From NCBI RefSeq assembly GCF_001887355.1, contig NZ_MPIN01000004.1, positions 248,001-312,000 of the forward strand: a DNA stretch of 64,000 nucleotides. The letters run 5' to 3'. Shown in pieces: positions 33,451 through 40,712 of this stretch. A program made the translations under genes and the position numbers. The notes below the pieces were generated by a model, which was not told the origin of the DNA, ran no database searches, and worked only from the letters and a program-made list of their open reading frames with translations. Numbering within the stretch: the stretch's first letter is position 1; each line of letters starts with the position of its first letter. Origin of the DNA: Cystobacter ferrugineus. Lineage in GTDB: Bacteria > Myxococcota > Myxococcia > Myxococcales > Myxococcaceae.

Positions 33451-34449
33451 TCAATCCAGACAGGTGAGCGTCAGCTCCATCACCGCCACCACGCGGCCCT
33501 CCACCGACGCCCAGCAGTCGAAGTAATGGTCGCGGCCCTTCACGGCCAGCCGGTGGGCATCGAAGCGCACCGTCTCGCCGGCGTGGGCGAAGCTCTCGGT
33601 GCGCACATCCCCGCGCGTCACGAAGTAGCGCGCCGATTGCTGGCCCTCCCCCTGGCCCAGCAGCGTGCCCGCCAGCCCACACAGCCCCTCCACCACCGCC
33701 GCCATCGGCAGCACCGGGAACAGGACGAAGTGGCCCTGGCACAGTTCCACACCCACCGGGCCGAGCGTGCCCCGCAGGCACTCCCCCTCGCGCACCACGT
33801 CGCGCAGGGACGGACGCGGGACCTGGACGGCGGGGCTCCAGCACGGGCTCTCGGGCCGGGGATCCTGCCGCGTCCCCTGGAACAGCCGCACGAAGGACTC
33901 CGCGTGCAGCACGTTGTAATCCACGCCCATCGCGAAGAGCGGCTGGCCGTCGGGCTCCGACAGCAGCGCGTGCGCGATCGCCGTGCGCCGCTGGTTGAAC
34001 TCCGCCTTCGCCGAGCCGTGCAACGGCTGGATGGCCCGGGGCAGCGGCCCCTCGTGCAGCCGCTCCACCCACGCGCGCCGGGGCAGATAGCAGTGCGGAC
34101 CCTCGCTCGGATTCACCAGCGACGCCGCGCACGCGCCGAGCACCGACAGGTGCTGGTACACCTCCGAGGCATGCAGGGGCGAGCACTCCATCCCCGACCG
34201 CGGCTCCACGGGCAGACGCGCCACCACCTCGCCCCGCCCCTCCCCCTTCACCTCCTGCAACGCGAAGTAGGGCTCACTCACACAGATGCGCGAGAACAAC
34301 TCCAGCCGGCCCAGCTCCCGCTGGAGCTTTTCCCTTTCGGGCGCGAAGGGCAGGTGGCCCCCCCAGAGCGTCATCAACGCGGGAGTCGCCAGCGTGGAGA
34401 TGGCGGGTGTGAACGACATGCCCGTGGAAGACCGGGGGGCGCGTTCCAT
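33451..34449 (-). CDS. Double-hotdog protein, FabA/FabZ-like (degenerate)
   Basis: A 332-residue soluble protein in which two hotdog domains seem to follow each other. The second (about 235-332) has the order GHFVLFPVLPMAAVVEGLCG, a central long helix, then FAHAGETVRFDAHRLAVKG and ending strands, like FabZ HFPxxPVLPG, but the usual His/Glu catalytic pair is not clearly kept. The first (about 50-200) contains HCYLPRRAWVERL and AEFNQRRTAIAHALL. Likely an acyl-thioester binding or dehydrating protein in secondary metabolism or lipid modification. GAGG stands 9 bases before ATG 34449. No partner synthase is nearby. Confidence 0.6.
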   Translation of the reverse strand: MERAPRSSTGMSFTPAISTLATPALMTLWGGHLPFAPEREKLQRELGRLELFSRICVSEPYFALQEVKGEGRGEVVARLPVEPRSGMECSPLHASEVYQHLSVLGACAASLVNPSEGPHCYLPRRAWVERLHEGPLPRAIQPLHGSAKAEFNQRRTAIAHALLSEPDGQPLFAMGVDYNVLHAESFVRLFQGTRQDPRPESPCWSPAVQVPRPSLRDVVREGECLRGTLGPVGVELCQGHFVLFPVLPMAAVVEGLCGLAGTLLGQGEGQQSARYFVTRGDVRTESFAHAGETVRFDAHRLAVKGRDHYFDCWASVEGRVVAVMELTLTCLD

Positions 34450-34788
34450 GTGGAAAGCCTCGGGTAGAGAGACCCACCAGAGCGGAATGGGTCCGTGGCG
34501 ACAGCGAACGTGTCGGAGCCGACACGAGCTGAATTCTACCCCATTCAGGGGGTGGCGTCTTGATTTGTCCTCTATTGGGCAACCCCATGAAAACCCTGAG
34601 GCCGCCGCTCGCGATTCATACGTTCTCACCGCGTGAGAGCCCACCCGGGAGGCGCAAATGCGACGTGTAGGATTCGGCTTGTCATGGGACCCGACTCCTC
34701 CGACGCGAAGGCCATGCGACGTGCTGGCCCAGGTGCCACCGGGCACGCTGGTACTCCAGGCCTTCAGTTCCCTCGCGCGTGTACCGGC

Positions 34789-34996
34789 GGATGATCGCCG
34801 CGCAACAAGAGGCCCACCGTCTCCAGGCGCTGGAGCAACTCGCGGAGAGCGAGCGCCTGCGGGAGCGCGCCGAGCGGGAGCGGCTTACGTGTCGCGGGCC
34901 GGGGGCTCGCTTCACGCGGAGAACCGCCCCGAGGGCGGTGCTCGCTTCGTGATGCGCCTGCCCCTGGTGGCGCAACCCCCTCCGAGTCCGCCATGA
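34789..34996 (+). pseudogene. Remnant of a histidine kinase gene
   Basis: One frame reads a coiled-coil linker (YRRMIAAQQEAHRLQALEQL, AESERLRERAERERL); after a frame change it reads the final turns of a HATPase domain (GGSLHAENRPEGGARFVMRL, PLVAQ) and stops at 34996. The catalytic region between them is missing, so a large internal deletion fused linker to tail. It is the only recognisable content of the 690-base stretch 34450-35139; the rest (34450-34788 and 34997-35139) shows no protein-like frame and no RNA I can recognise. Confidence 0.75.
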
Positions 34997-35139
34997 CACC
35001 CGACGGACGCAAGTGGACGTTGCGGCAGGCCTGACGTCGGGAACCTACCGGCCCTGGTGAATGGGGTGCCGTGGGAGGGGCTCGGGATTATCTTCCAAGA
35101 AGTCCGATACGACAGTCACCTCATGAAGGGAGCCACGCC

Positions 35140-35331
35140 ATGACGTTCGCTGCTCTCGCTGTCCAGGATGCATGCCTTTTCGATGAGGCCGCGGAGACAC
35201 TCGCTCAGGTGTACGCCATCCTGTTCGAGGAAGGGAACTCCAACAAACTCAGCCGGTTCGCGCGGATGCCGGGAGCCCCCGGCTGCTTCGTTCAAATTCC
35301 GCCCGCCTCGCGCGCGAAGCTGCGCGGCTGA
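35140..35331 (+). CDS. Small hypothetical protein (63 residues)
   Basis: AAGGGAG 7 bases before ATG 35140 and a protein-like composition support a gene. The N-terminal half is a predicted helix (FAALAVQDACLFDEAAETLA, QVYAILFEEG), and the C-terminal half is Pro/Gly/Arg-containing. No signal peptide, membrane helix or known family. It lies alone in a gene-poor region next to the kinase remnant. Confidence 0.5.
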   Translation: MTFAALAVQDACLFDEAAETLAQVYAILFEEGNSNKLSRFARMPGAPGCFVQIPPASRAKLRG

Positions 35332-35453
35332 GGCGCGCGGGCACGCGCCTTCCCCGCCTGCTCTCCCCGCGGGCGCACGGCCCGTTGTCTCCTCCGCGCC
35401 ATGCGCCCACCGTGTTCAATCCTCACCTTTGGATGACAACGGAGGTGATCGAC

Positions 35454-35618
35454 ATGGCAGGCGTTCGCGCATCCAAGGCCAAGAAGATGCAGGCCGAGGC
35501 ATCCCAGGTGTCGGACCGCTCGCGCAAGGGGCGCAACAAGGTGCCCAAGGTGCCTCGGGCCGACAAGAAGAAGGGCAGTGAGTCCCGGGGACGTGGGGGC
35601 CAGCCCCCGAGGGGGTAG
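35454..35618 (+). CDS. Small basic hypothetical protein (54 residues)
   Basis: ATG 35454 is preceded by GGAGGTGATC, a near-perfect anti-16S match, 6 bases upstream, which is unusually strong for this window. The peptide is very basic (lysine clusters ASKAKKMQ, RSRKGRNKVPKVPRADKKKG) and should be disordered, with nucleic-acid binding possible. The last 14 codons overlap a GC hairpin (GGGGG-CCAG-CCCCC, 35595-35608). No family recognised. Confidence 0.55.
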   Translation: MAGVRASKAKKMQAEASQVSDRSRKGRNKVPKVPRADKKKGSESRGRGGQPPRG

Positions 35619-35640
35619 GCCCCATCCGCTCCGCCTCGCG

Positions 35641-35702
35641 GAGTGGCTCGTCCACGAAGAAGAAGCGACGACGTCCGGCGCGATGGAGTTCCGTGGCCAC
35701 CC
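35641..35702. repeat. Direct repeat, left copy, bordering the NTPase-TPR module
   Basis: 62 bases matching 40358-40419 in the same orientation at 58 of 62 positions. It begins GAGTGGCTCGTCCACGAAGA. The surrounding sequences do not match. It stands 134 bases before the NTPase gene. On the minus strand both copies could encode a HRAGRRRF-x-FVDEPL-like peptide, so an origin as a gene fragment is possible. Confidence 0.85.
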
Positions 35703-35835
35703 GGCTCCATCCGCCTGGGCGTCCGAGCCGAGGACTTCCGGACGTCACGAGGACAGCGTCAGTCATCGGACTCCGGAACGATACGCCCCTCGGCGTGCTC
35801 GCCCGGTCCGGGGGCAGGTGATAGAAGCCGACGTC

Positions 35836-37200
35836 ATGTCACGCCGCGACCTCTGGCGAAAACTCTACGAGCGATTCGACCCGGAGTTGCCCGCTCCAAT
35901 TGAGTGGCGGGCTCCCCGTCCGCACAGTCCAGCGAAGAAGATGCTGGAGACGTTGGATCGACCCTTCGGCACGCCGCGCATCCTGCTGATGGGAACGGTG
36001 GGCACGGGGAAGACGACGGAGTTGATGCGTGTCGCCGAGGAGCGCGAACAACGCGAGCTGGTCGTCTTCCTGGACCTTGAGCAACACTTCACCAACGTGG
36101 TGAAGGATCTCAACGCGCTCTACCGCATCCAGGCGTGGGAGGTGTGCTTCCTCGCGGGGCTTGCGCTGGTGTTCCGATTCAAGGAGCGGTTGGGAACCGA
36201 GCTGGACCCGGAGATGGTGAAGCAACTCGGCCAAGCTTGGCAGGGGCTGGCCGAAGCCACCAAGACACCCGCCCCCCAACTCGACCTGGGCTCGTTCGCG
36301 AAGGAGGCCCTGGACCTGGGGGCGACCCTCGCTAGCACGGGAGCGCTGGGCCCAGAGGCCGCCGGAGCCGCTCTGGCGCTCAAGGGAGCCAAGACCGTGA
36401 TGGGCTCCCTGCGCTCCTGGAACCTGCCGCTGGGACGCAGTGAGAAGGCAGTACCCGACCAGGATCGGCAGGTGCAGGAACTGCTCGGTGCCGTCAACCT
36501 GCTGTTGGGTGAGGTGCAGCAGAAACACCGCAAGGTGCTGCTCGTCATCGATGGCTTGGATCGGATCCGGGATCTGCCTCGCGCCAAGGCACTCTTCGTC
36601 GAGTCGCAGCTCCTCTCCCAGCTCAGCTGCCCCCTGGTGGTATGTGGCCCCTTCGCGCTCCGCCACGACGTCGCCACGGCTGGAGTGCGCGGCTTCAAGG
36701 CCAACGCACTGGTGAACGAGCCCGTACTGAACCATGACGACCCGAGCCAACCCGGGGACGGGGTGGGCTTCTTCCTCAAGCTGTACACGCAGCGAGTGAA
36801 CGACCTGGGGAAAGAGGCCCTCGAACTGGTGAGCCCAGAGTTGCTAGGTGAGCTCGCCTACCGCTCGGGCGGGAGGGCCAGAGACTTCGTCCGGTTCATC
36901 CGCTCCCTATCCGAGGTGGCGTGGGACCAGGATGCTCCTGCCGCCACACCGGAACTGGTGAAGCAGATATTGGATGAGTGGCGATTGAGACAGGAGACAG
37001 GACTGAACACGGACCACATCCGGCTCCTGCAAGAAGTCATGAAGGATCCAGAGCACCGGCTACCTCCAGGAGAGCTGGCGCATGAGCTGCTCGACTACCA
37101 ACACCTGCTGCCCTACCCCAACGACTCTGAATGGTACTACCCCCATCCGCTCTTGACGATGCATCTGGTTCGGCAACCCCCGGCTGGCTCCGCAGACTGA
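35836..37200 (+). CDS. P-loop NTPase, first gene of a two-gene NTPase/TPR module
   Basis: A 454-residue soluble ATPase. Walker A is GTVGTGKT (53-60), Walker B is LLVIDGLD (D239-D242), and the helical C-terminal part ends YYPHPLLTMHLVR. The middle (about 140-185) carries two alanine/glycine-rich weakly hydrophobic helices (LGATLASTGALGPEAAGAAL). It resembles STAND/KAP-like regulatory ATPases more than AAA unfoldases; exact clade unknown. ATG 35836 is chosen because protein-like sequence begins there. The next gene starts 70 bases before this stop in another frame, implying strong coupling. DNA composition is normal for the genome (39 G+C of 60 from 36121). Confidence 0.8.
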   Translation: MSRRDLWRKLYERFDPELPAPIEWRAPRPHSPAKKMLETLDRPFGTPRILLMGTVGTGKTTELMRVAEEREQRELVVFLDLEQHFTNVVKDLNALYRIQAWEVCFLAGLALVFRFKERLGTELDPEMVKQLGQAWQGLAEATKTPAPQLDLGSFAKEALDLGATLASTGALGPEAAGAALALKGAKTVMGSLRSWNLPLGRSEKAVPDQDRQVQELLGAVNLLLGEVQQKHRKVLLVIDGLDRIRDLPRAKALFVESQLLSQLSCPLVVCGPFALRHDVATAGVRGFKANALVNEPVLNHDDPSQPGDGVGFFLKLYTQRVNDLGKEALELVSPELLGELAYRSGGRARDFVRFIRSLSEVAWDQDAPAATPELVKQILDEWRLRQETGLNTDHIRLLQEVMKDPEHRLPPGELAHELLDYQHLLPYPNDSEWYYPHPLLTMHLVRQPPAGSAD

Positions 37201-39986
37201 GGGTCTCGCTCGGGCTGTCTCGCGCCGGGTTGCTGGTGCTGGTGGACCACGCCCGCCCCGAGCGACTGGGGGAGTTGGTGCGGGCATTGCTCCCCATCGC
37301 CCCGGAGCTGGAAGTCCACACCAAGGCCCAGCAGCTCGTGGAGACCTGTCCCGGCTCGACGCTGGTGCTGATTCCGCGCGCGGAGGACGCTGACTGGCTG
37401 AACCTCAACCGGCCCCTCTTCTCCTCGCGTGCGCTACGCGTGGTGCTGTTCTGCACGCGTGAGGTGTCCGTGGCACTGTCACGAGGCGCCGTGGACTTCC
37501 TCGACTGGGTCTCGCTCCGGCTGGAGTGTCCCGCAGGGCCGCCCCCATATGCGGTGGCGGGACTCCGCCGTGCACTGGCAGCCCGGGTACCCGGCATCGT
37601 CTGGACAGGAGGCGACCTGGAAGCGAGCTTCGCGGCGGCGAGGCCACACCGGGTGCTACGGAAGATCAGTGCGGCGCTGCCGTACTCGGAACTCGTCGCA
37701 GAGGCCAGGGCTGGTAGCCCTAGTGAGTGGCTCGCGTGGACGGATGTGGATGGAGACTTTCGACTCCGGCGGGTACGCTGGGCGCTGGCCGAGGCGAGGC
37801 GTCGGACACGAACGCTCCTGGTCAAACCGGCTGTGCAATCCCCGGGTTGGTGGGAGGTCCATGGCCAGGTCGCAGAGCCAGGAGAAGCCTACGAGGGATT
37901 GAGGAGAGCCGGAGCCAAGCAACCGGGCCGACTCGCTGCGCTGGTGGACTTGGAGCCCGAAGCCATCCAATTGATAGGCAGGCTCCTGAAACAAGGTGTC
38001 GACGAGCGCTCCTTGGAGGAGGAAATCTTAAAAAAGACAGATCCAGGAGCGCTCATTGGGAAGCTGGCCATTGAGCAAGCCTTCATAAAAGACAAACAGC
38101 TAGTCAGGGGAAGCGCACCTCCACCTTCGATGCGAGCATTGGGATTGGATCTCGGCCAAATGCGGTCACTCCAACGGGCCGAGATCGAAACCATTGAACA
38201 TCGATTGAGCAATGGAGAACAGATCAACGCCGAGGATGCTGGGTGGTGGTGCGCATGGACCAGCGCACTTGCAAATCCCAATTGGCTGAAGAACTTCGAA
38301 GAACGAGGCGAAGCCGCAGAAGTGATACTTCGGCATCTGCCGCGAATGGGTTTGGCGTGGAAAGCCGTGACCTCCATTGCCCTTTCCACAGGCGACATAG
38401 AGACGGCTCAAGCCTGGGCTGAATATGCGGTGAATGACGATCCAACAGATTGGAAACTACTCGTCAGAGTGCTTGGCGCACAGGGGAAATTCAGTGAGGT
38501 CGAATCACTGCTTCGTCATCAACTTACCGATCATGAGCAGGAAGCCGACACGACTCGTTCGTGGATTCTTCATGAACTAGGCCATGCTCTCTACCAACAA
38601 GGCCGCTACAAGGACGCAGAGGAATATCTACGCCAAACTCTTGCGCTCATGGAACAGACAGTTGGCACGCAGCAAATAGACTACAGCGCCGCACTCAACC
38701 TATTGGCCATGGTACTCGAAAAACAAGGCCAACACGCCGAGTCCGAAAACCTGCTGCGCAGGTCTCTTGCTGTAAGCGAGAAGATATTCGGCACACAACA
38801 TCCCGACCATGGTACGGCTCTTCACGGACTGGCCATCTCACTAGGCAAACAGGGCCGCTACGCCGAGGCAGAAAACCTGCTGCGGCAATCTCTCAATATT
38901 GACGAGCAATCTCTCGGCACTCACCATCCTAATTATCGCGCATCACTTCACGAACTGGCTGGCGTGCTAGAAAGACAGGGCCGCTATACCGAAGCAGAGG
39001 AGCTACTGCGCAGGTCGCTCAGCCTGAACAAGCCACCCACAAACAACGCCCCTCATATCCCTGCATCTCTTCATTCCCTGGCTGTCGTTCTCGCAAAACA
39101 GGGCCGCTACAATGAGGCTGAGACTCTACTACGCCAATCCCTCACACTGTCAGAACAATCACTTGGAACACAACATCCAAATTATGGCGCTTCGCTCCGT
39201 GAACTAGCTGTCGTGATAGAGCAACAGGGGCGGACTGCGGAGGCAGAGGACTTGTTGCGTCAATCGCTCAGTATCCTAGAGAAGTCACTTGGCTCTCAGC
39301 ACTCCGACTATGCCGCTGCGCTTCACGAACTGGCCGTAGTACTCGAGCAACAGGGACGTTACCCTGAAGCAGAAAAGCTACTGCGACAAACCCTTACGAT
39401 TATCGGCCGCACACTTGGTCCAAAACACCCATTTTATGGCTCCGCCCTTCACACTTTATCCTCGCTCCTTGTAAAACAAGGTCTCTATTCCGAAGCGGAA
39501 GAACTGTTGAAACAATCTCTTGAAATCAAGCAGCAAGCTCTCGGCATCGAACATCCTGACTATGCCGCTTCGCTCAGCCAAATGGCCATGGTAATCGGAA
39601 GCCAAGGCCGTTACAGTGAAGCAGAGAAACTTCTGCGCCAATCTCTTATGATCGATGAACAGGCGCTAGGCCCTCGGCATCCCCAGCTCTGCGCTCCGCT
39701 AGCGAACCTTGGTTTCAACCTGACGCTGCAGGGGCGTCCACAGGAAGGGGAACCGTTCCTGTTGCGTTCCGTGGACATCGCTCAAGAAGCCTGGGGGTTA
39801 CACCACTTTGAGACTGCACAAGGACTCAACTTGCTGGCACGAACCCAGGCCGCATTGAAGAAGCCCGAAGCCGTCACGACAGCCCGACAGGCCATGGAGG
39901 CTCTGCGCCATACATTGGGAGAAGAGCACCCCATCACGAAGAATGCACTCCCTGCACTGCGCCGTATCATCGCGGACGGCGAATGA
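37131..39986 (+). CDS. Alpha/beta-domain-TPR protein, second gene of the NTPase/TPR module
   Basis: A 951-residue soluble protein. Residues about 20-190 form an alpha/beta region (GLLVLVDHARPERLGELVRA; TLVLIPRAED; LRVVLFCTREVSVALSRGAV; GIVWTGGDLEASF) I cannot place. A linker domain (190-470) follows, then about ten 42-residue kinesin-light-chain-type TPRs (480-945; consensus LHxLAxxLxxQGRYxEAExL, LRQSL, SLGxxHPxY). The DNA changes from GC-rich to AT-rich near 37960, inside the gene: 29 G+C of 60 from 38881 and 26 of 60 from 39481. The gene overlaps the NTPase gene by 70 bases. Splitting NTPase and TPR over two genes, which STAND proteins fuse, suggests a ligand-sensing partner for the ATPase. 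Confidence 0.82.
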   Translation: MVLPPSALDDASGSATPGWLRRLRVSLGLSRAGLLVLVDHARPERLGELVRALLPIAPELEVHTKAQQLVETCPGSTLVLIPRAEDADWLNLNRPLFSSRALRVVLFCTREVSVALSRGAVDFLDWVSLRLECPAGPPPYAVAGLRRALAARVPGIVWTGGDLEASFAAARPHRVLRKISAALPYSELVAEARAGSPSEWLAWTDVDGDFRLRRVRWALAEARRRTRTLLVKPAVQSPGWWEVHGQVAEPGEAYEGLRRAGAKQPGRLAALVDLEPEAIQLIGRLLKQGVDERSLEEEILKKTDPGALIGKLAIEQAFIKDKQLVRGSAPPPSMRALGLDLGQMRSLQRAEIETIEHRLSNGEQINAEDAGWWCAWTSALANPNWLKNFEERGEAAEVILRHLPRMGLAWKAVTSIALSTGDIETAQAWAEYAVNDDPTDWKLLVRVLGAQGKFSEVESLLRHQLTDHEQEADTTRSWILHELGHALYQQGRYKDAEEYLRQTLALMEQTVGTQQIDYSAALNLLAMVLEKQGQHAESENLLRRSLAVSEKIFGTQHPDHGTALHGLAISLGKQGRYAEAENLLRQSLNIDEQSLGTHHPNYRASLHELAGVLERQGRYTEAEELLRRSLSLNKPPTNNAPHIPASLHSLAVVLAKQGRYNEAETLLRQSLTLSEQSLGTQHPNYGASLRELAVVIEQQGRTAEAEDLLRQSLSILEKSLGSQHSDYAAALHELAVVLEQQGRYPEAEKLLRQTLTIIGRTLGPKHPFYGSALHTLSSLLVKQGLYSEAEELLKQSLEIKQQALGIEHPDYAASLSQMAMVIGSQGRYSEAEKLLRQSLMIDEQALGPRHPQLCAPLANLGFNLTLQGRPQEGEPFLLRSVDIAQEAWGLHHFETAQGLNLLARTQAALKKPEAVTTARQAMEALRHTLGEEHPITKNALPALRRIIADGE
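38565..39960 (+). repeat. Array of about ten 42-codon TPR units within the TPR gene
   Basis: The protein repeats every 42 residues (one unit 41) from ILHELGHALYQQGRY to the C-terminus. Key constant positions are QGRY, AE, LLRQSL, LG and HP. At DNA level the units use different synonymous codons, so they are old or were acquired as a set and are not freshly duplicated. Confidence 0.85.
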
Positions 39987-40029
39987 GCCAGTTCTCGACG
40001 CCGACAGTGCGACTCACTCGCTCGAAGGG

Positions 40030-40355
40030 GCCAAGGGGGCCTCCCCCCCTCCTTCTTGTTGAAGACCCGCTTGAGCAAGGCGCATGCACCCACGGCGAGC
40101 AGGACGATGGCGTTCTTGCCGGCCACGAACACGCCCAGGATGACATTCCAGCGCTTGGCGAAGAAGCCCACCTTCACCAGCTTGGCGGCCCCCACGCCTA
40201 CGAGCACTGAGTCGGCGAGGCCATATTCGGCCATTTTGGCGGTGCCATCCTGGAGGTTCTCGTAGCGCGCGCCCGGGTTGAATCGGTGTTCGCGAGCAGC
40301 TTCGACACGTGCGGCTTGCTGTCCTCGATGCCAGCCGGATCCACCACGAGCTTTG
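40030..40355 (-). pseudogene. 5'-truncated, frameshifted DUF2167 gene (C-terminal remnant)
   Basis: The minus strand reads VVDPAGIEDSKPHVSKLLAN, T, then after a frame change FNPGARYENLQDGTAKMAEY, GLADSVLVGVGAAKLVKVGF and a hydrophobic tail to LLKRVFNKKEGG, the C-terminal end of DUF2167 membrane proteins. The frame is restored by adding one T near 40282 (GATTC for GATTTC). The whole N-terminal part is absent, cut off at the right-hand direct repeat. The original stop is lost and reading runs into antisense of the TPR gene. The rest of 39987-40712 holds the repeat and the promoter region below. Confidence 0.78.
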
Positions 40356-40357
40356 TG

Positions 40358-40419
40358 GAGTGGCTCGTCCACGAAGAGGAAGCGACGACGTCCGGCGCGA
40401 TGGAACTCCGTGTCCACCC
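40358..40419. repeat. Direct repeat, right copy, bordering the NTPase-TPR module
   Basis: Same orientation as 35641-35702, with 4 mismatches in 62 bases. Recombination between the copies would remove 4717 bases including both module genes and the DUF2167 remnant. It abuts the broken end of the DUF2167 remnant. Confidence 0.85.
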
Positions 40420-40598
40420 CACAGGAGGGAGATGATTTCGCAAATCAATCTCAGGATCTCCGCCCGTGTCAAGCCCGATCGGCCGAGACACTCGAATATT
40501 CCAATACCAGTCACTGCTGTGGAGCGGGCCCCCACACCATCTCACCGTCCATTCCCAGGCCCTGAGAAAGGAAAAGACAGACTTCCGGGTCAAATCCG

Positions 40599-40652
40599 TT
40601 GACATGTCTCGGTGGCACGTGCCAGCCTTTACATCGTCTCGAACGGAGACGA
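40599..40652 (+). promoter_or_regulatory. Putative promoter/operator of the oxidative gene cluster
   Basis: TTGACA (40599-40604) fits a sigma-70 -35 box but no good -10 lies at 17 bases. It is followed by a perfect 12-bp palindrome TGGCACGTGCCA (40613-40624) and an inverted repeat TCGTCTC-GAACG-GAGACGA (40634-40652). All lie within 115 bases of the first gene. A dimeric repressor site is likely; the regulator is not in the cluster. Confidence 0.45.
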
Positions 40653-40712
40653 CGAGGGGCCCCCCGGCATCGAGACGTTTCACACGATGCCCCTCGAGAA
40701 GACGACACCACC

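Noticed and set aside
34658-34996. Intact 112-codon small gene
   Set aside because: Only its last about 30 codons resemble protein (HATPase tail); the preceding part is in the wrong frame for the kinase linker.
35595-35608. Rho-independent terminator GGGGG-CCAG-CCCCC
   Set aside because: It lies within the coding end of the small basic gene and has no T tract.
38565-39960. DNA tandem repeat or CRISPR-like array
   Set aside because: The period is 126 bases and only the protein is repetitive; the units differ at many synonymous positions.
39782-40417. Minus-strand 211-codon gene running from the TPR gene's end into the right-hand repeat
   Set aside because: Only its middle matches DUF2167; one end is antisense of the TPR gene and the other is out of frame with the family.
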